From the NCBI GenBank assembly GCA_035567895.1, contig DATMPC010000058.1:124001-188000 (forward strand): DNA of 64,000 nt. Reading direction: 5' to 3'. Numbering within the stretch: the stretch's first letter is position 1; each line of letters starts with the position of its first letter. This document shows, piece by piece, positions 19,536 to 28,827 of this stretch. The notes under the pieces were generated by a model that did no database searches, was not told the DNA's origin, and saw only the letters and a program-made list of their open reading frames with translations. Origin of the DNA: Terriglobales bacterium. GTDB lineage: Bacteria; Acidobacteriota; Terriglobia; Terriglobales; Acidobacteriaceae. A program made the position numbers and the translations under genes.

Positions 19536-22500
19536 ATGCCAAGACGTAACGACATCTCGAAGATTCTGGTTATCGGCTCAGGTCCTATCGTTATTGGACA
19601 GTCTGCCGAATTCGACTACTCGGGTACGCAGGCGTGCAAAGCGCTCAAGGCTGAGGGCTATGAGGTAGTGCTGGCGAACTCAAATCCAGCGACCATCATG
19701 ACCGATCCAGAGCTTGCTGATCGCACGTATATCGAGCCGCTGACGCGCGAATACCTGGAAGAGATCATTCGTGTTGAATTCGAGATGAAGACCGGCGGCA
19801 AGTTCGCTCTGCTGCCAACCGTCGGCGGACAGACGGCGCTGAATCTGGCCGTAGCACTTGCTGATGCCGGTGTTCTGGAGAAATACGGAGTCGAGCTGAT
19901 AGGCGCTCAACTGCGTGCGATCAAGATGGCCGAGGATCGGCTGCTATTCAAAGACGCAATGACGCGTATCGGACTCGGCGTTCCCAAATCAGCACTTGTT
20001 AATAATTTGCGTGATGGCCTCGAGTTCTCAGGAAAGATCGGATTTCCGGTCATTATTCGTCCTTCATTCACTCTCGGAGGATCAGGCGGCGGTATCGCTT
20101 ACAACCGCGAAGAACTGCTCGAAATTGTTGCGCGCGGTTTGGATCTTTCGCCTGTACATGAAGTCCTGATTGAAGAGTCGGTACTCGGGTGGAAAGAGTA
20201 TGAACTCGAGGTGATGCGTGACCTAAAAGACAACGTCATCATCATCTGCTCGATCGAGAACTTCGATCCAATGGGCGTACACACCGGCGATTCGATCACC
20301 GTTGCTCCCGCGCAGACGCTAACCGATCGCGAGTACCAAAATATGCGCGATGCTGCGATTCGCGTAATTCGCGAGATCGGCGTCGAGACCGGCGGATCGA
20401 ATATCCAGTTCGGTGTTCATCCCACCACGGGACGCATGGTCGTGATCGAGATGAATCCGCGCGTCTCGCGCTCTTCGGCGCTGGCCTCAAAGGCCACAGG
20501 GTTCCCGATTGCGAAGATCGCCGCGCGTCTCGCGGTTGGTTATACGCTCGACGAGATCCCGAACGACATCACGCGCAAGACACCGTCTTGCTTCGAGCCA
20601 ACCATCGACTACGTGGTTGTAAAGATCCCGAAATGGCAGTTCGAAAAGTTTCCGGGCGCCGAAGAAGGACTCGGACCGCAGATGAAGTCGGTGGGCGAAG
20701 CGATGGCCATCGGCCGTACGTTCAAAGAAGCCTTGATGAAAGGTGTCCGCTCGCTCGACCCCGGAAAGCGTGCGACGGCCGAGGATATCGAGCCGCGTCG
20801 ATTGATGCAGCGCCTTGTAACTCCGCATCCAGAACGCCTGATGTATCTGCGCTACGCCTTGCGTGAGGGTCATACCATCAAGGAGCTTGCGCGCATCACA
20901 GGTATCGATCCGTGGTTCCTGCACCAGCTGAAAGAGATCTCCGATATGCAAAAGGAGATCGAGAAGCATCCCGCCGATTCCACGCCGCCGCAGATTGTGC
21001 GCGAAGCCAAGCGCATGGGTATCTCAGATGCGCGGCTCGCCGATTTGTGGAAGATGGGAGACAACAAGGGAGCTGCTGAGAAGGTCCGCCACTTACGTGC
21101 TAAGAACGGTCTGAAGCCCGTGTTCAAACTCGTGGATACCTGTGCCGCCGAGTTTGAGAGCTACACGCCGTATCTGTACTCCACCTACGAAGAGGAGGAT
21201 GAGGCGCCGCCGACGCCGAAGAAGAAGGTCATCATTTTGGGAAGCGGTCCGAATCGAATCGGACAGGGAATTGAGTTCGACTACTGCTGTTGCCACGCTT
21301 CCTTCGCGCTCCGCGACGACGGTTTCGAGACCATCATGATCAATTGCAATCCCGAAACGGTCTCGACCGATTATGACACCAGCGATCGTCTGTACTTTGA
21401 ACCGCTAACGCTGGAAGACGTGCTCGCGGTTTACGAGCACGAAGCATCCGGTGGAGCTCCGGTGGAGATGATCGTTCAGTTCGGTGGGCAAACTCCGCTG
21501 AATCTTTCGCTGCCACTGAAGGCCGCAGGAGTGCCGATTATCGGCACTTCGCCAGAGTCGATCGATCTCGCTGAAGATCGTAAGCGCTTCGGAAAGCTGC
21601 TCGAAGAGCTCGATATCCCCCAGCCTCCTGGCGCGTTGGCCACGAGCGTGGAAGAAGCGGTGGCAGGTGCTAATCGCGTCGGATATCCCGTTTTGGTTCG
21701 TCCTTCGTACGTACTCGGTGGGCGGGCGATGGTCATCGCCTACGATGATGCGTCGGTAATCCGCTACATGAAGGAAGCGGTTGAATACTCGCAAGAGCGT
21801 CCCGTGTTGATCGATCACTTCCTCGAAGCCGCTATTGAAGTGGATGTGGACGCTCTCTCCGACGGGGAGGACGTGGTTGTCGCCGGCATCATGCAGCACA
21901 TCGAAGAGGCCGGTATTCACTCCGGCGATTCGTCATGCGTGCTGCCGGCTGTGGATATTCCTCGGCATCTTCTCGATGTAATGCGCGACTACACGTTTCG
22001 CCTGGCACGCGCGCTCAGAGTCATCGGGCTCATGAACATCCAGTTCGCGATTCAGAGGGACAAGGTTTACGTGCTCGAAGTGAATCCGCGCGCTTCACGC
22101 ACTGTGCCGTATGTATCGAAGGCCACCGGCGTCCCCCTGGCGAAGATCGCTGCCCGCCTTATGACTGGACGCAAGCTGCGTGAGTTCTTGCCTGAGTATG
22201 TAGAACGCGCTGCTGACCTCGATACCGGCGACTGTTACTTCGTGAAGAGCCCGGTATTCCCGTGGACGAAGTTCCCGGGTGTGGACACAGTGCTTGGGCC
22301 TGAGATGAAGTCGACGGGCGAAGTCATGGGCGTTGGCCAAAGCTTTGGCGAAGCCTTCGCGAAAGCGCAGCTCTCGGCCGGGCAAACACTCCCCACGAAC
22401 GGAACCGTCTTTATTAGCGTCGCCGATCGTGACAAGGCCGGCCTTGTCGATCTCGGACATCGCTTTGCAGATCTAGGCTTCACCATCGTTGCTACCCACG

Positions 22501-22814
22501 GAACTGCCAGCGTGTTGGAGAACGCCGGTCTGGCTGTAGAGCGCGTTTACAAAGTCAAAGAAGGTCGTCCGAACGTGGTCGACCTCATCAAGGGTGATCG
22601 CATTCAGCTTGTAGTCAACACTCCTCAGGGGCAGGATCCATGGTTCGACGAGCAGGCGATTCGTCGAGCAGCCGTTACGCACCGGATTCCTACGCTTACG
22701 ACCATCGCCGCGGCTCGAGCTGCTGCCGAGGGCATAGCTTCGCTTCAACAGGGTCAGATTGCGGTACGAATCTTGCAGCACTTGCACGCCGAGCGCGCAA
22801 TCGCAGCGAAATAA
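19536..22814 (+). CDS. carB: Carbamoyl-phosphate synthase large subunit
   Basis: Makes carbamoyl phosphate from bicarbonate, ammonia and two ATP. The 1092-residue protein has the duplicated structure of the family: two synthetase halves, each starting with a phosphate/ATP-grasp region ([21 protein letters not shown] near residue 10, then [20 protein letters not shown] near 568), each with the ATP-grasp signatures ([16 protein letters not shown] and [16 protein letters not shown]), and a C-terminal allosteric MGS-like domain (about 950-1080). It is slightly longer than the usual 1070-1075. It forms an operon with carA, 20 bp downstream of its stop. Confidence 0.97.
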   Translation: MPRRNDISKILVIGSGPIVIGQSAEFDYSGTQACKALKAEGYEVVLANSNPATIMTDPELADRTYIEPLTREYLEEIIRVEFEMKTGGKFALLPTVGGQTALNLAVALADAGVLEKYGVELIGAQLRAIKMAEDRLLFKDAMTRIGLGVPKSALVNNLRDGLEFSGKIGFPVIIRPSFTLGGSGGGIAYNREELLEIVARGLDLSPVHEVLIEESVLGWKEYELEVMRDLKDNVIIICSIENFDPMGVHTGDSITVAPAQTLTDREYQNMRDAAIRVIREIGVETGGSNIQFGVHPTTGRMVVIEMNPRVSRSSALASKATGFPIAKIAARLAVGYTLDEIPNDITRKTPSCFEPTIDYVVVKIPKWQFEKFPGAEEGLGPQMKSVGEAMAIGRTFKEALMKGVRSLDPGKRATAEDIEPRRLMQRLVTPHPERLMYLRYALREGHTIKELARITGIDPWFLHQLKEISDMQKEIEKHPADSTPPQIVREAKRMGISDARLADLWKMGDNKGAAEKVRHLRAKNGLKPVFKLVDTCAAEFESYTPYLYSTYEEEDEAPPTPKKKVIILGSGPNRIGQGIEFDYCCCHASFALRDDGFETIMINCNPETVSTDYDTSDRLYFEPLTLEDVLAVYEHEASGGAPVEMIVQFGGQTPLNLSLPLKAAGVPIIGTSPESIDLAEDRKRFGKLLEELDIPQPPGALATSVEEAVAGANRVGYPVLVRPSYVLGGRAMVIAYDDASVIRYMKEAVEYSQERPVLIDHFLEAAIEVDVDALSDGEDVVVAGIMQHIEEAGIHSGDSSCVLPAVDIPRHLLDVMRDYTFRLARALRVIGLMNIQFAIQRDKVYVLEVNPRASRTVPYVSKATGVPLAKIAARLMTGRKLREFLPEYVERAADLDTGDCYFVKSPVFPWTKFPGVDTVLGPEMKSTGEVMGVGQSFGEAFAKAQLSAGQTLPTNGTVFISVADRDKAGLVDLGHRFADLGFTIVATHGTASVLENAGLAVERVYKVKEGRPNVVDLIKGDRIQLVVNTPQGQDPWFDEQAIRRAAVTHRIPTLTTIAAARAAAEGIASLQQGQIAVRILQHLHAERAIAAK

Positions 22815-22939
22815 GCGTCATACAACTGCCGACTTCCCGCAACATCGGTGTTACAACCCTGCAAACCTCTTTACTTAAGTTCTGGTTCCGGGTGATCGCC
22901 AATCGCAGCCTCCGCATCAGATTTCTCAGTGGAGGTTGT

Positions 22940-23176
22940 ATGCAAGTCATGGAACGAAGACTCAGCGTCCCAGATCTCATTCTCATCGCCGGTACTCGGG
23001 TGGCATTCGGCATAGGAATTGGCCTGTTGATCTCTGACAGGCTCAATCGCGATCAGCGTAGGGCTGCGGGATTAGCGCTCGTTGGTGTTGGAGCAGCCAC
23101 CACGATCCCGTTAGCAATCAGCGTGATCGGTAAGAAGGGTGACGTCACGAGCATAGATCTGAAACGGGCCGCGTAA
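22940..23176 (+). CDS. Small predicted membrane protein
   Basis: A 78-residue protein with two hydrophobic segments (about 12-32 and 43-61) separated by a charged loop (DRLNRDQRR), ending in a charged tail. The ATG at 22940 has a GGAGG Shine-Dalgarno at 22931-22935. A longer in-frame extension to 22640 overlaps the end of carB and is not supported. I do not recognise the family. It lies between carB and the rhodanese gene in the same direction, 38 bp before the latter. Confidence 0.6.
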   Translation: MQVMERRLSVPDLILIAGTRVAFGIGIGLLISDRLNRDQRRAAGLALVGVGAATTIPLAISVIGKKGDVTSIDLKRAA

Positions 23177-23214
23177 GGCCAACATCGGCGGGTAAACACA
23201 AAGGAGCCCCGAAA

Positions 23215-23562
23215 ATGCCGGACAATCTCAGAATCGGAATTGACGAAGTAAGGAAACGAGTGAAAGCCGGCGAGGACATCGTCTTTGTCGATACTCGCAA
23301 TCCGCAGGCGTGGGCGCAGTCTGACGTGATGTTGCCGAAAGCAATGCGCATTCCTGCGGATGACCCAGATAAGCACCTCTCCGCAATTCCCAAAGACAAG
23401 ATGATCGTTGCCTACTGCACGTGACCGAACGAAGCCTCCAGCGCCAGTTTGGCGCAAAAGCTTCGTGCACGTGGCTTCAAGAATGCGTTGGCGCTCCAGG
23501 GCGGGTTCGATGCGTGGCGAAACGCAGGTCTACCCGTCGAATCAAAGGTGGAAGCCGCTTAG
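23215..23562 (+). CDS. Rhodanese-domain protein with in-frame UGA, candidate selenoprotein
   Basis: A single rhodanese domain of 115 residues if the UGA at 23422-23424 is read through; otherwise it stops after 69. Before it: GEDIVFVDTRNPQAW, then MIVAYCT with the likely catalytic Cys68. After it, in the same frame, the sequence continues as PNEASSASLAQ, then ALQGGFDAWRNAGLPVE, the normal rhodanese C-terminus, ending with TAG at 23560. The UGA is at codon 70, where I expect Cys in related rhodaneses (YC-S/T-C-PNEA pattern, from memory). A SECIS-like hairpin begins 5 nt downstream. The frame beyond the UGA shows no frameshift or decay, which favours selenocysteine over a pseudogene. No sel genes are in the window. 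A GGAG site precedes the ATG. Confidence 0.75.
23429..23466 (+). promoter_or_regulatory. Bacterial SECIS-like hairpin after the rhodanese UGA
   Basis: A lower stem of 7 bp (ACGAAGC at 23429-23435 with GCTTCGT at 23460-23466), an internal loop (CTCCA / AAAA), and an upper stem of 6 bp (GCGCCA at 23441-23446 with TGGCGC at 23450-23455) closed by GTT. Read as a 5-bp stem, the apical loop is AGUUU with G in position 2. The apical loop lies 21-22 nt after the UGA, within the usual 16-37 nt of bacterial SECIS elements. Confidence 0.6.
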
Positions 23563-23757
23563 CTCGCTAACACAAAAACATACTGCTGACCTGATATCCG
23601 CTTTAACGCCTGAGTTTCCTAATCAAAGGAAGCATGGCCCGAAACCGTCCGAAAAATTTCTCCCAGAAGAATGTCGATTTTCATGCTTCCCATCCGTTGA
23701 TAGTGTGAAGCGGGCAGAGCAGAAGCGTAACGGAATGCCCGTCCGAGGAGAAACGCC

Positions 23758-24294
23758 ATGACCATCAAGAGTCTGTTCTCGCTCATACGGCTCCTGTTGC
23801 TTATTTCGAGCACGAGCGGTGCAAAGCCGCCGGCCACGCCTGCTGAAATCCAGTCAGCAGCAGCCCTTGCCAGGCTCAAGAGTCTGGCTGGAGAATGGCA
23901 ATCGGTAGGATCAAAAGGGGAGCACGCGAAACTAGGATACGAAGTAATCTCGGGAGGGTCGGCGGTGATGGAGCGATTCTCGAGCGAAGCTCTTCCGCCG
24001 AACAGCGGTGAGATGATTACGGTCTATTACGTCGATCGCGGAGAACTGGTCCTTACGCACTATTGCATTGCCAGGAATCAACCTCATCTGCGAGCAACCC
24101 TGTACGATGCAAGGACCGGCGAGCTCGATTTTGAGTTCGTGAGTGGGGACAATATGCCCACTGGCGATGAAGGCCATATGCACAGCGCTAAGATGCACTT
24201 CATCGATGAGAATCATCTTTCCACCGAATGGCAATACATGGAAGGACATTCGCCCAAATTCAAGGAAGTCTCGCAGTTCACGCGAGTAAATTAA
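23758..24294 (+). CDS. Secreted protein of unknown function
   Basis: A 178-residue protein with an N-terminal signal peptide (LFSLIRLLLLISSTSGA). The mature part has alternating strands with SLAGEWQSVGSKG, SAVMERFSSE and MITVYYVDRGELVLTHYC, and ends in WQYMEGHSPKFKEVSQFTRVN. This resembles small lipocalin-like or DUF1579-type secreted proteins of soil bacteria, but I do not assign a family. The AGGAG site precedes the ATG at 23758. It is followed 16 bp later by a YCII-family gene. Confidence 0.7.
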   Translation: MTIKSLFSLIRLLLLISSTSGAKPPATPAEIQSAAALARLKSLAGEWQSVGSKGEHAKLGYEVISGGSAVMERFSSEALPPNSGEMITVYYVDRGELVLTHYCIARNQPHLRATLYDARTGELDFEFVSGDNMPTGDEGHMHSAKMHFIDENHLSTEWQYMEGHSPKFKEVSQFTRVN

Positions 24295-24310
24295 TTCCAA
24301 GGAGACGACC

Positions 24311-24691
24311 ATGTCGCAATACTTACTATTGCTTTACCAGGATGGGGCTGCGGGAGCGAAACTGGATCCCAAGTTCATGCAGGAAGCCATGGCCAAGTAT
24401 CAGGCCTGGGGACAGAAGCTGAGGGACAAGGGGCTTTACCTGGGCAGCCACAAACTAGAGAACGAACCCGGCAAGGTCCTGCGCAATGTCGGCGGCAAGG
24501 TTCTGGCGACTGACGGGCCTTACAGTGAAACCAAGGAGTGGCTTGGCGGATACTACCTGATCGAGGCGCCCAGCTACAACGCTGCGGTGGAAGCCTCGCG
24601 CGATTGTCCTCACCTGGAGTACGGCGGCACGATTGAAGTACGAGAAGTGGATGCCAGGGTGGCTGCCGCGAATGCAAAACGGGCAAGCTGA
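24311..24691 (+). CDS. YCII-related (DGPF) domain protein
   Basis: A 126-residue protein matching the YCII-related family: MSQYLLLLYQD at the start, a central DGPYSETKEWLGGYYLIEAP containing the DGPF-like motif (DGPY here), and a C-terminal CPHLEYGGTIEVREV. Family members have a ferredoxin-like fold with a His/Asp pair, but most have no known function; many sit next to ECF sigma factors, which is not the case here. An AAGGAG site (24299-24304) precedes the ATG. Complete length. Confidence 0.85.
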   Translation: MSQYLLLLYQDGAAGAKLDPKFMQEAMAKYQAWGQKLRDKGLYLGSHKLENEPGKVLRNVGGKVLATDGPYSETKEWLGGYYLIEAPSYNAAVEASRDCPHLEYGGTIEVREVDARVAAANAKRAS

Positions 24692-24710
24692 AATTTGTGT
24701 CCCTCATTAG

Positions 24711-25421
24711 TCATTCTCGACGGGATATCTTCCGCAACATGCCGAGGAGAAGCTCGGCATCGTTGCTGGATAGATTCAGACGATAAACCAGCCTTCGGAC
24801 TTTCTCCGTAGTCGATGGCAAGGCACCCTTTTTGGTGTAACCACTTGTCCTTAGTGCATCCGATAAGACGCCGGTTATGCGCTCGATCTCTTCGCCGGTG
24901 GCCGGCTCGCGTTGGCCGGAAGCCAGGACGACATTCGGTTCGCGTGTGATTTCGTAGAGGCACACCGCTACAGCCTGTCCAAGGTTCATCGATAGATTTT
25001 CTTCCCGTGTAGGGATACGCAGGATCGAGTGGCAATAGCTGAGATCTTCGTTGGAGAGTCCCACCTTCTCTGATCCGAATAGCAGTGCGAGAGGAGCAGC
25101 ATTGCCCAACATCAGTTGGGTGCTCTGATCGAGCCGCATGACAGCATGCTGCGATTGCCGATGACCAAGAGCGGTTGTTCCGACGATTAGTGAACAGTCC
25201 CTGACAGCCTCAGGTACTGCCTTGTACTCCTGCGCGTGATGAAGCACGGGCGAGGCGCCGACTGCGGAGCGTGCTTCCCGAAATGCGACCTCATAAGGAT
25301 TCACGACACGGAGTTGAGAAAACCCAAAATTACTCATCGCGCGCGCAACTGCGCCTATATTGAGTGGATTGCGTGGCCGAATCAGAACAATTCGGACACG
25401 AGATTGGAGGGCGCTGGGCAA
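24711..25421 (-). CDS. trmJ: TrmJ-like tRNA (cytidine/uridine-2'-O)-methyltransferase
   Basis: A 236-residue SPOUT methyltransferase that 2'-O-methylates a nucleotide in the tRNA anticodon loop, usually position 32, with S-adenosylmethionine. Seen: motif 1 IRPRNPLNIGAVARAMSNFG, motif 2 LLFGSEKVGLSNEDL and motif 3 IPTREENLSMNLGQAVAVCLYE, the trefoil-knot cofactor site. A C-terminal helical extension fits TrmJ rather than short TrmL. The start is a TTG at 25421; no better start is in frame. Upstream is a 23-nt segment resembling the 3' end of a tRNA (see findings). Confidence 0.88.
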   Translation of the reverse strand: MPSALQSRVRIVLIRPRNPLNIGAVARAMSNFGFSQLRVVNPYEVAFREARSAVGASPVLHHAQEYKAVPEAVRDCSLIVGTTALGHRQSQHAVMRLDQSTQLMLGNAAPLALLFGSEKVGLSNEDLSYCHSILRIPTREENLSMNLGQAVAVCLYEITREPNVVLASGQREPATGEEIERITGVLSDALRTSGYTKKGALPSTTEKVRRLVYRLNLSSNDAELLLGMLRKISRRE

Positions 25422-25482
25422 GAGTCAATTGTAAGTCGAGCCGACGGGGATTCGAACGATCGGCGGAGCTGCCGGCATCCTC

Positions 25483-25510
25483 GTATCGACGCAGCATGCT
25501 GCGTCTCTAC
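25483..25510. repeat. 28-bp palindromic intergenic repeat, copy 2
   Basis: The core GACGCAGCATGCTGCGTC is a perfect 18-bp palindrome, flanked by GTATC and TCTAC. It matches the copy at 13235-13262 with a few changes, and lies between the convergent-end/start region of trmJ and a minus-strand gene. Confidence 0.7.
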
Positions 25511-25531
25511 TATGCAGCCTAAAGAGGCAGT

Positions 25532-26212
25532 CTACCGTTGTGTCAGCAGCGTGTTATCGTTGCCGACAGTGGCGGTGTCGATGCGGTCAGGCATTTGGAA
25601 TTCGTTTTCCAGGCCAATGTTTGGATACTTTGGTTTCAAATATTTATTGACGAAGAGCTCGAGCGCTAGATGAGGCACATCAACACCATCGATAGAGACC
25701 GTCTGGATGTTTACATGACCTTGCCCATTTTGGGCTGAAGCAGTAGCGCTGATCTCCACGTCATGTACTCCGCTGAACATTGAGAGTAGCGGATTCAGGT
25801 TGCGTCGCCCTTCCTTTACGGCGTCGAAATCAACGGTCGCGTTGGCTTTGATGGTGTCGGGCTGCGAGTGAAACACTACTTTCTGGACGCCTTGTGGCAG
25901 CTTATATCCTCCCTCGCGGAACCAGGCGTTCAGCTCATCCGCGTTGATTTGCGTCGAGCGTCGCTGCACGGGATTTGATTTTCCGTTCCGTTCCAGAAAA
26001 TCGAATTTACTCTGACATCGCTTGGCAGCCGGGGAAAAGTGCGCTGTATCAATGGGAGCCTGTGCGTTAAGAAACACGGAGAAAACAAGCATCACTGTGA
26101 ACAGGACGCCTGCCATGTGGCTGCGTTGGATTACTGCCCTTATGGCAGCCACGCGATCGACCCGACTAGTGGCTGTGCGTCGAAACCGCTCTTGTGGTCC
26201 GAAAGTTCTCAT
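25532..26212 (-). CDS. Hypothetical protein with N-terminal membrane segment or signal
   Basis: About 226 residues. A hydrophobic segment MAGVLFTVMLVFSVFLNAQA follows a basic N-terminal stretch of about 30 residues, so the true start may be the ATG at 26116, giving a normal signal peptide ending in NAQA; the ATG at 26212 and a TTG at 26224 are alternatives. The mature part has strand-rich repeats (VQKVVFHSQPDTIKANATVDFD and VHDVEISATASAQNGQGHV). I do not recognise the family. It is followed by AsmA on the same strand, 71 bp away, so a link to envelope or outer-membrane processes is possible but unproven. Confidence 0.65.
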   Translation of the reverse strand: MRTFGPQERFRRTATSRVDRVAAIRAVIQRSHMAGVLFTVMLVFSVFLNAQAPIDTAHFSPAAKRCQSKFDFLERNGKSNPVQRRSTQINADELNAWFREGGYKLPQGVQKVVFHSQPDTIKANATVDFDAVKEGRRNLNPLLSMFSGVHDVEISATASAQNGQGHVNIQTVSIDGVDVPHLALELFVNKYLKPKYPNIGLENEFQMPDRIDTATVGNDNTLLTQR

Positions 26213-26283
26213 AATCAGTTTCAAACCCGTCTTGCTCTGATGTGTTTTGATTTGTTAACCCTACGCGAGTGTTGGCCTGGGTA

Positions 26284-28827
26284 CTAACGTGCTTCGGCCA
26301 ATTTCGCGGGTTCGCTGGAAATGGTGGGGTTGGCAATCGTGCCTGAGGCGATGAATCCGCTGCCGTTAGCACGCAAAAACTTCAGATTCCACTCGCGATT
26401 GAATGAGACCTGCCCGCTCACCTCGCGCACGCCAGAGGTCGAGGTCATGCGGGTATTTTGCAGCGCAATACGCCGCTTCTCGACCGTAAAGTGACCGCTC
26501 CAGGCAGCGAAGTTGAGTGGTGACGCGGCTTCACTATCGGAGTGCAGGCTACGAATTTCGCCATTGTGCCAGCTAAACGCGCCAGAGCCGTTTGTGGATG
26601 AAACTAGCTCATCGACCGTTCGGCCATTCATGGTGAGCTTGTAATCGACGTCGACGTTCCCGCTAGCGAGTGGCACTTCGAGTTCGCCATCGATATCTTC
26701 CATACGAATGCGCTTGAGCGATCCTGTACCGCTGATGGTAGGTCGCTGGCTGGAGAAGTCGAACGCCATGTCGCCCGAATGCTTACCGCCAAAGAGCTCT
26801 GCGGTCCAGTGCCTTACGAGAATTTTTCCAGGCGCGAGCTCCAGTTGCGCGCTTACGTTCTGTGCGTGAAAGTTCCGGACATTCAGATGCTGAGCCGAGA
26901 TGTTGCCATCGCATGGAATGTCGAGCAACCACTTCGCATCAAATTGTCGTGCCGGGTTGAAGAACGGTATCGAAAATCCTGATGAGGCGTTGAGCAGTTT
27001 GAGCAGCGCAGCGTCGCTGAGGTTCTCAGTCTGTAAGTCGAATGTTGCGTTGCAGAGGAGATGGTCTTCACAGTGCCTTGCGGCAGAGAAGCTTCCCGTG
27101 AAGGCGAATTCCGAATGGGGAAAGCTCCCCAGGATTTGTTCAGCATGCAGGCTCTGGCCATCGAACTTCAGGGAACCGGCTGAGACAGTAAGAGGTTCAG
27201 ATACTCCGCGCAAGGACAATACAGCGGATTTGATCTGTGCGTGGCCTGAGACCGACGGAGGAGCAAAATGTTGCCACTCACCCGAGTACTGTGCACTAAT
27301 CATTCCCGATCCTTCGAGATCGGTTTTCGGTGGATTCAGCCCAAGCACGCGCGCGGCCTGCATCAAACGCCGCCACTCTACTGGACCATTTAGATCAATA
27401 CGATATCCATCCGCATCGAACAGCGCCGAAAGTTGGGCTTTACCGCCAAGGTCGAGCATGAACGGCTCAAGTACAGCACGCGACGCCGTGCGCTGAGGTG
27501 CAACCTGGTGCCGCGACTTTGGGAACACCGACTGCGGAGAACTGAAGTTCAAGCTAACGACGCGAGGAAATGCGAGCGGAGAGTCCAGCACACGAGATTG
27601 AATTACTACCCGGCTCGCTGTGGCTGCGCCACTCCACTTCGCTGGTGCTCCCCCAATGCGCTCGATCAACCACGTGCCGTCGATAAGGCCATCGGCGGTC
27701 AGGTCGTCAGGCAGAGCGCTTTTGGCATGCAGTGCAGCCCGAATCAACGACGAAGCCGGAACCTTACTGGCGAAGAGCCTGAGCTCGATGTCTGGCGACT
27801 CACCAAGTAAATGAAAATTGCCTTGCGCCGCCAAGACGCCTGATTCCATGGGCAAGCGGCAGTTGAACTCAAGTCGGTTGGCCGCGCTATCCGGGGCAGC
27901 CGCGCGGAAGCGGTTCTCACAGTTCACCCGCAGGTTAAACGAGGTATTGCGCGCGATGTCATAGCGCCGGAATTCATCGATGCTGACATTCAGCTTCGCC
28001 GTGAAATCAGTGGGAGTCCCTTTGAGCTCGGAGCTAAGTTCGACAGCGCCGCGCCATCCCGGGTCATGCCCTCGTGCAATAAGTGTGATCGCGCTTACCT
28101 CTGGCCGCTCCCAGGTTACTTGCAAGTGGAATGGTGTCTCTGAAAACTTAGGTGCGCGATCGAATGAGCCTGAGACCTTGATCGAGCCAGTGTCGGTAAC
28201 GCGCTCATCCGTTCTCAGAGGAATGGCCTTCAGGCGAACGTTCCAGCGATTCTCTGCCGCGAGCCAGAGCGCAAAGTCGGCGTCGGAGAGTGCGAAGGGC
28301 TTCTTTTCCGCACCAAACTTGAAGTTAATGCGACTCTCGTTGAGTTCGATGTAGGGGAAACGCGTCCTGGTTTCTGGCTGCTTCTTGTTAGTTGGTGCCG
28401 ATGGAACTTGCGCCGCGCGATTGATGAGGCGCTCGAGGTTCCAGTGGCCGTCAGGAGAGCGCGCGATATTCAGGCTGGCTTGCGTAAGTGAGATGCTGGC
28501 GATCTCGAATCTTCCTCGCCAGAGTGACGACACACGCAGTGTCGCAACGCTGCTCTGGCCGGCGTCCTCGGAGGTCTGCAGAATCGGCTCGGCGCCAAAC
28601 TCGTAGCCATCGCTGATTCTTAGTTGTCGAAAGGTAAATCCAGGCAGCGGAAGCAGTCGCAGACGAACATCTTCGATCGTCACTGGACGTCCCAGAGACC
28701 GTGATAGAGACTCCGAGAATCGCGCGCGAAAGTGATTCAGATTAACCATGGGCGGAAGCAGAAATCCCAGTACCAGCAGGAACGCTAGCAATAGGTAGAT
28801 TCGCTTTCGCGCAATTAACGAGGACAT
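26284..28827 (-). CDS. AsmA-family protein
   Basis: An 847-residue envelope protein with an N-terminal membrane anchor (about residues 11-28). After it, NLNHFRARFSESLSRSLGRPVTIEDVRLRLLPLPGF is the recognisable AsmA N-terminal motif, and the C-terminal third has the conserved lipid-transport fold (SGDMAFDFSSQRPTISGTG). AsmA-like proteins are thought to bridge inner and outer membrane and affect lipid homeostasis. The start is directly after the lepB stop (TAAATG), so translation is probably coupled to the upstream signal peptidase. Confidence 0.85.
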   Translation of the reverse strand: MSSLIARKRIYLLLAFLLVLGFLLPPMVNLNHFRARFSESLSRSLGRPVTIEDVRLRLLPLPGFTFRQLRISDGYEFGAEPILQTSEDAGQSSVATLRVSSLWRGRFEIASISLTQASLNIARSPDGHWNLERLINRAAQVPSAPTNKKQPETRTRFPYIELNESRINFKFGAEKKPFALSDADFALWLAAENRWNVRLKAIPLRTDERVTDTGSIKVSGSFDRAPKFSETPFHLQVTWERPEVSAITLIARGHDPGWRGAVELSSELKGTPTDFTAKLNVSIDEFRRYDIARNTSFNLRVNCENRFRAAAPDSAANRLEFNCRLPMESGVLAAQGNFHLLGESPDIELRLFASKVPASSLIRAALHAKSALPDDLTADGLIDGTWLIERIGGAPAKWSGAATASRVVIQSRVLDSPLAFPRVVSLNFSSPQSVFPKSRHQVAPQRTASRAVLEPFMLDLGGKAQLSALFDADGYRIDLNGPVEWRRLMQAARVLGLNPPKTDLEGSGMISAQYSGEWQHFAPPSVSGHAQIKSAVLSLRGVSEPLTVSAGSLKFDGQSLHAEQILGSFPHSEFAFTGSFSAARHCEDHLLCNATFDLQTENLSDAALLKLLNASSGFSIPFFNPARQFDAKWLLDIPCDGNISAQHLNVRNFHAQNVSAQLELAPGKILVRHWTAELFGGKHSGDMAFDFSSQRPTISGTGSLKRIRMEDIDGELEVPLASGNVDVDYKLTMNGRTVDELVSSTNGSGAFSWHNGEIRSLHSDSEAASPLNFAAWSGHFTVEKRRIALQNTRMTSTSGVREVSGQVSFNREWNLKFLRANGSGFIASGTIANPTISSEPAKLAEAR

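Noticed and set aside
22640-22939. Long N-terminal extension of the small membrane protein overlapping carB
   Set aside because: Overlaps the conserved C-terminus of carB; a GGAGG ribosome site supports the ATG at 22940.
23408-23761. 117-codon open frame overlapping the rhodanese gene
   Set aside because: It is a shifted frame over the rhodanese C-terminus and the following gap; the rhodanese frame has the recognisable residues.
25435-25510. Complete tRNA gene on the minus strand
   Set aside because: Only a T-loop/3' acceptor-like segment is present; no 5' acceptor strand or D and anticodon arms can pair.
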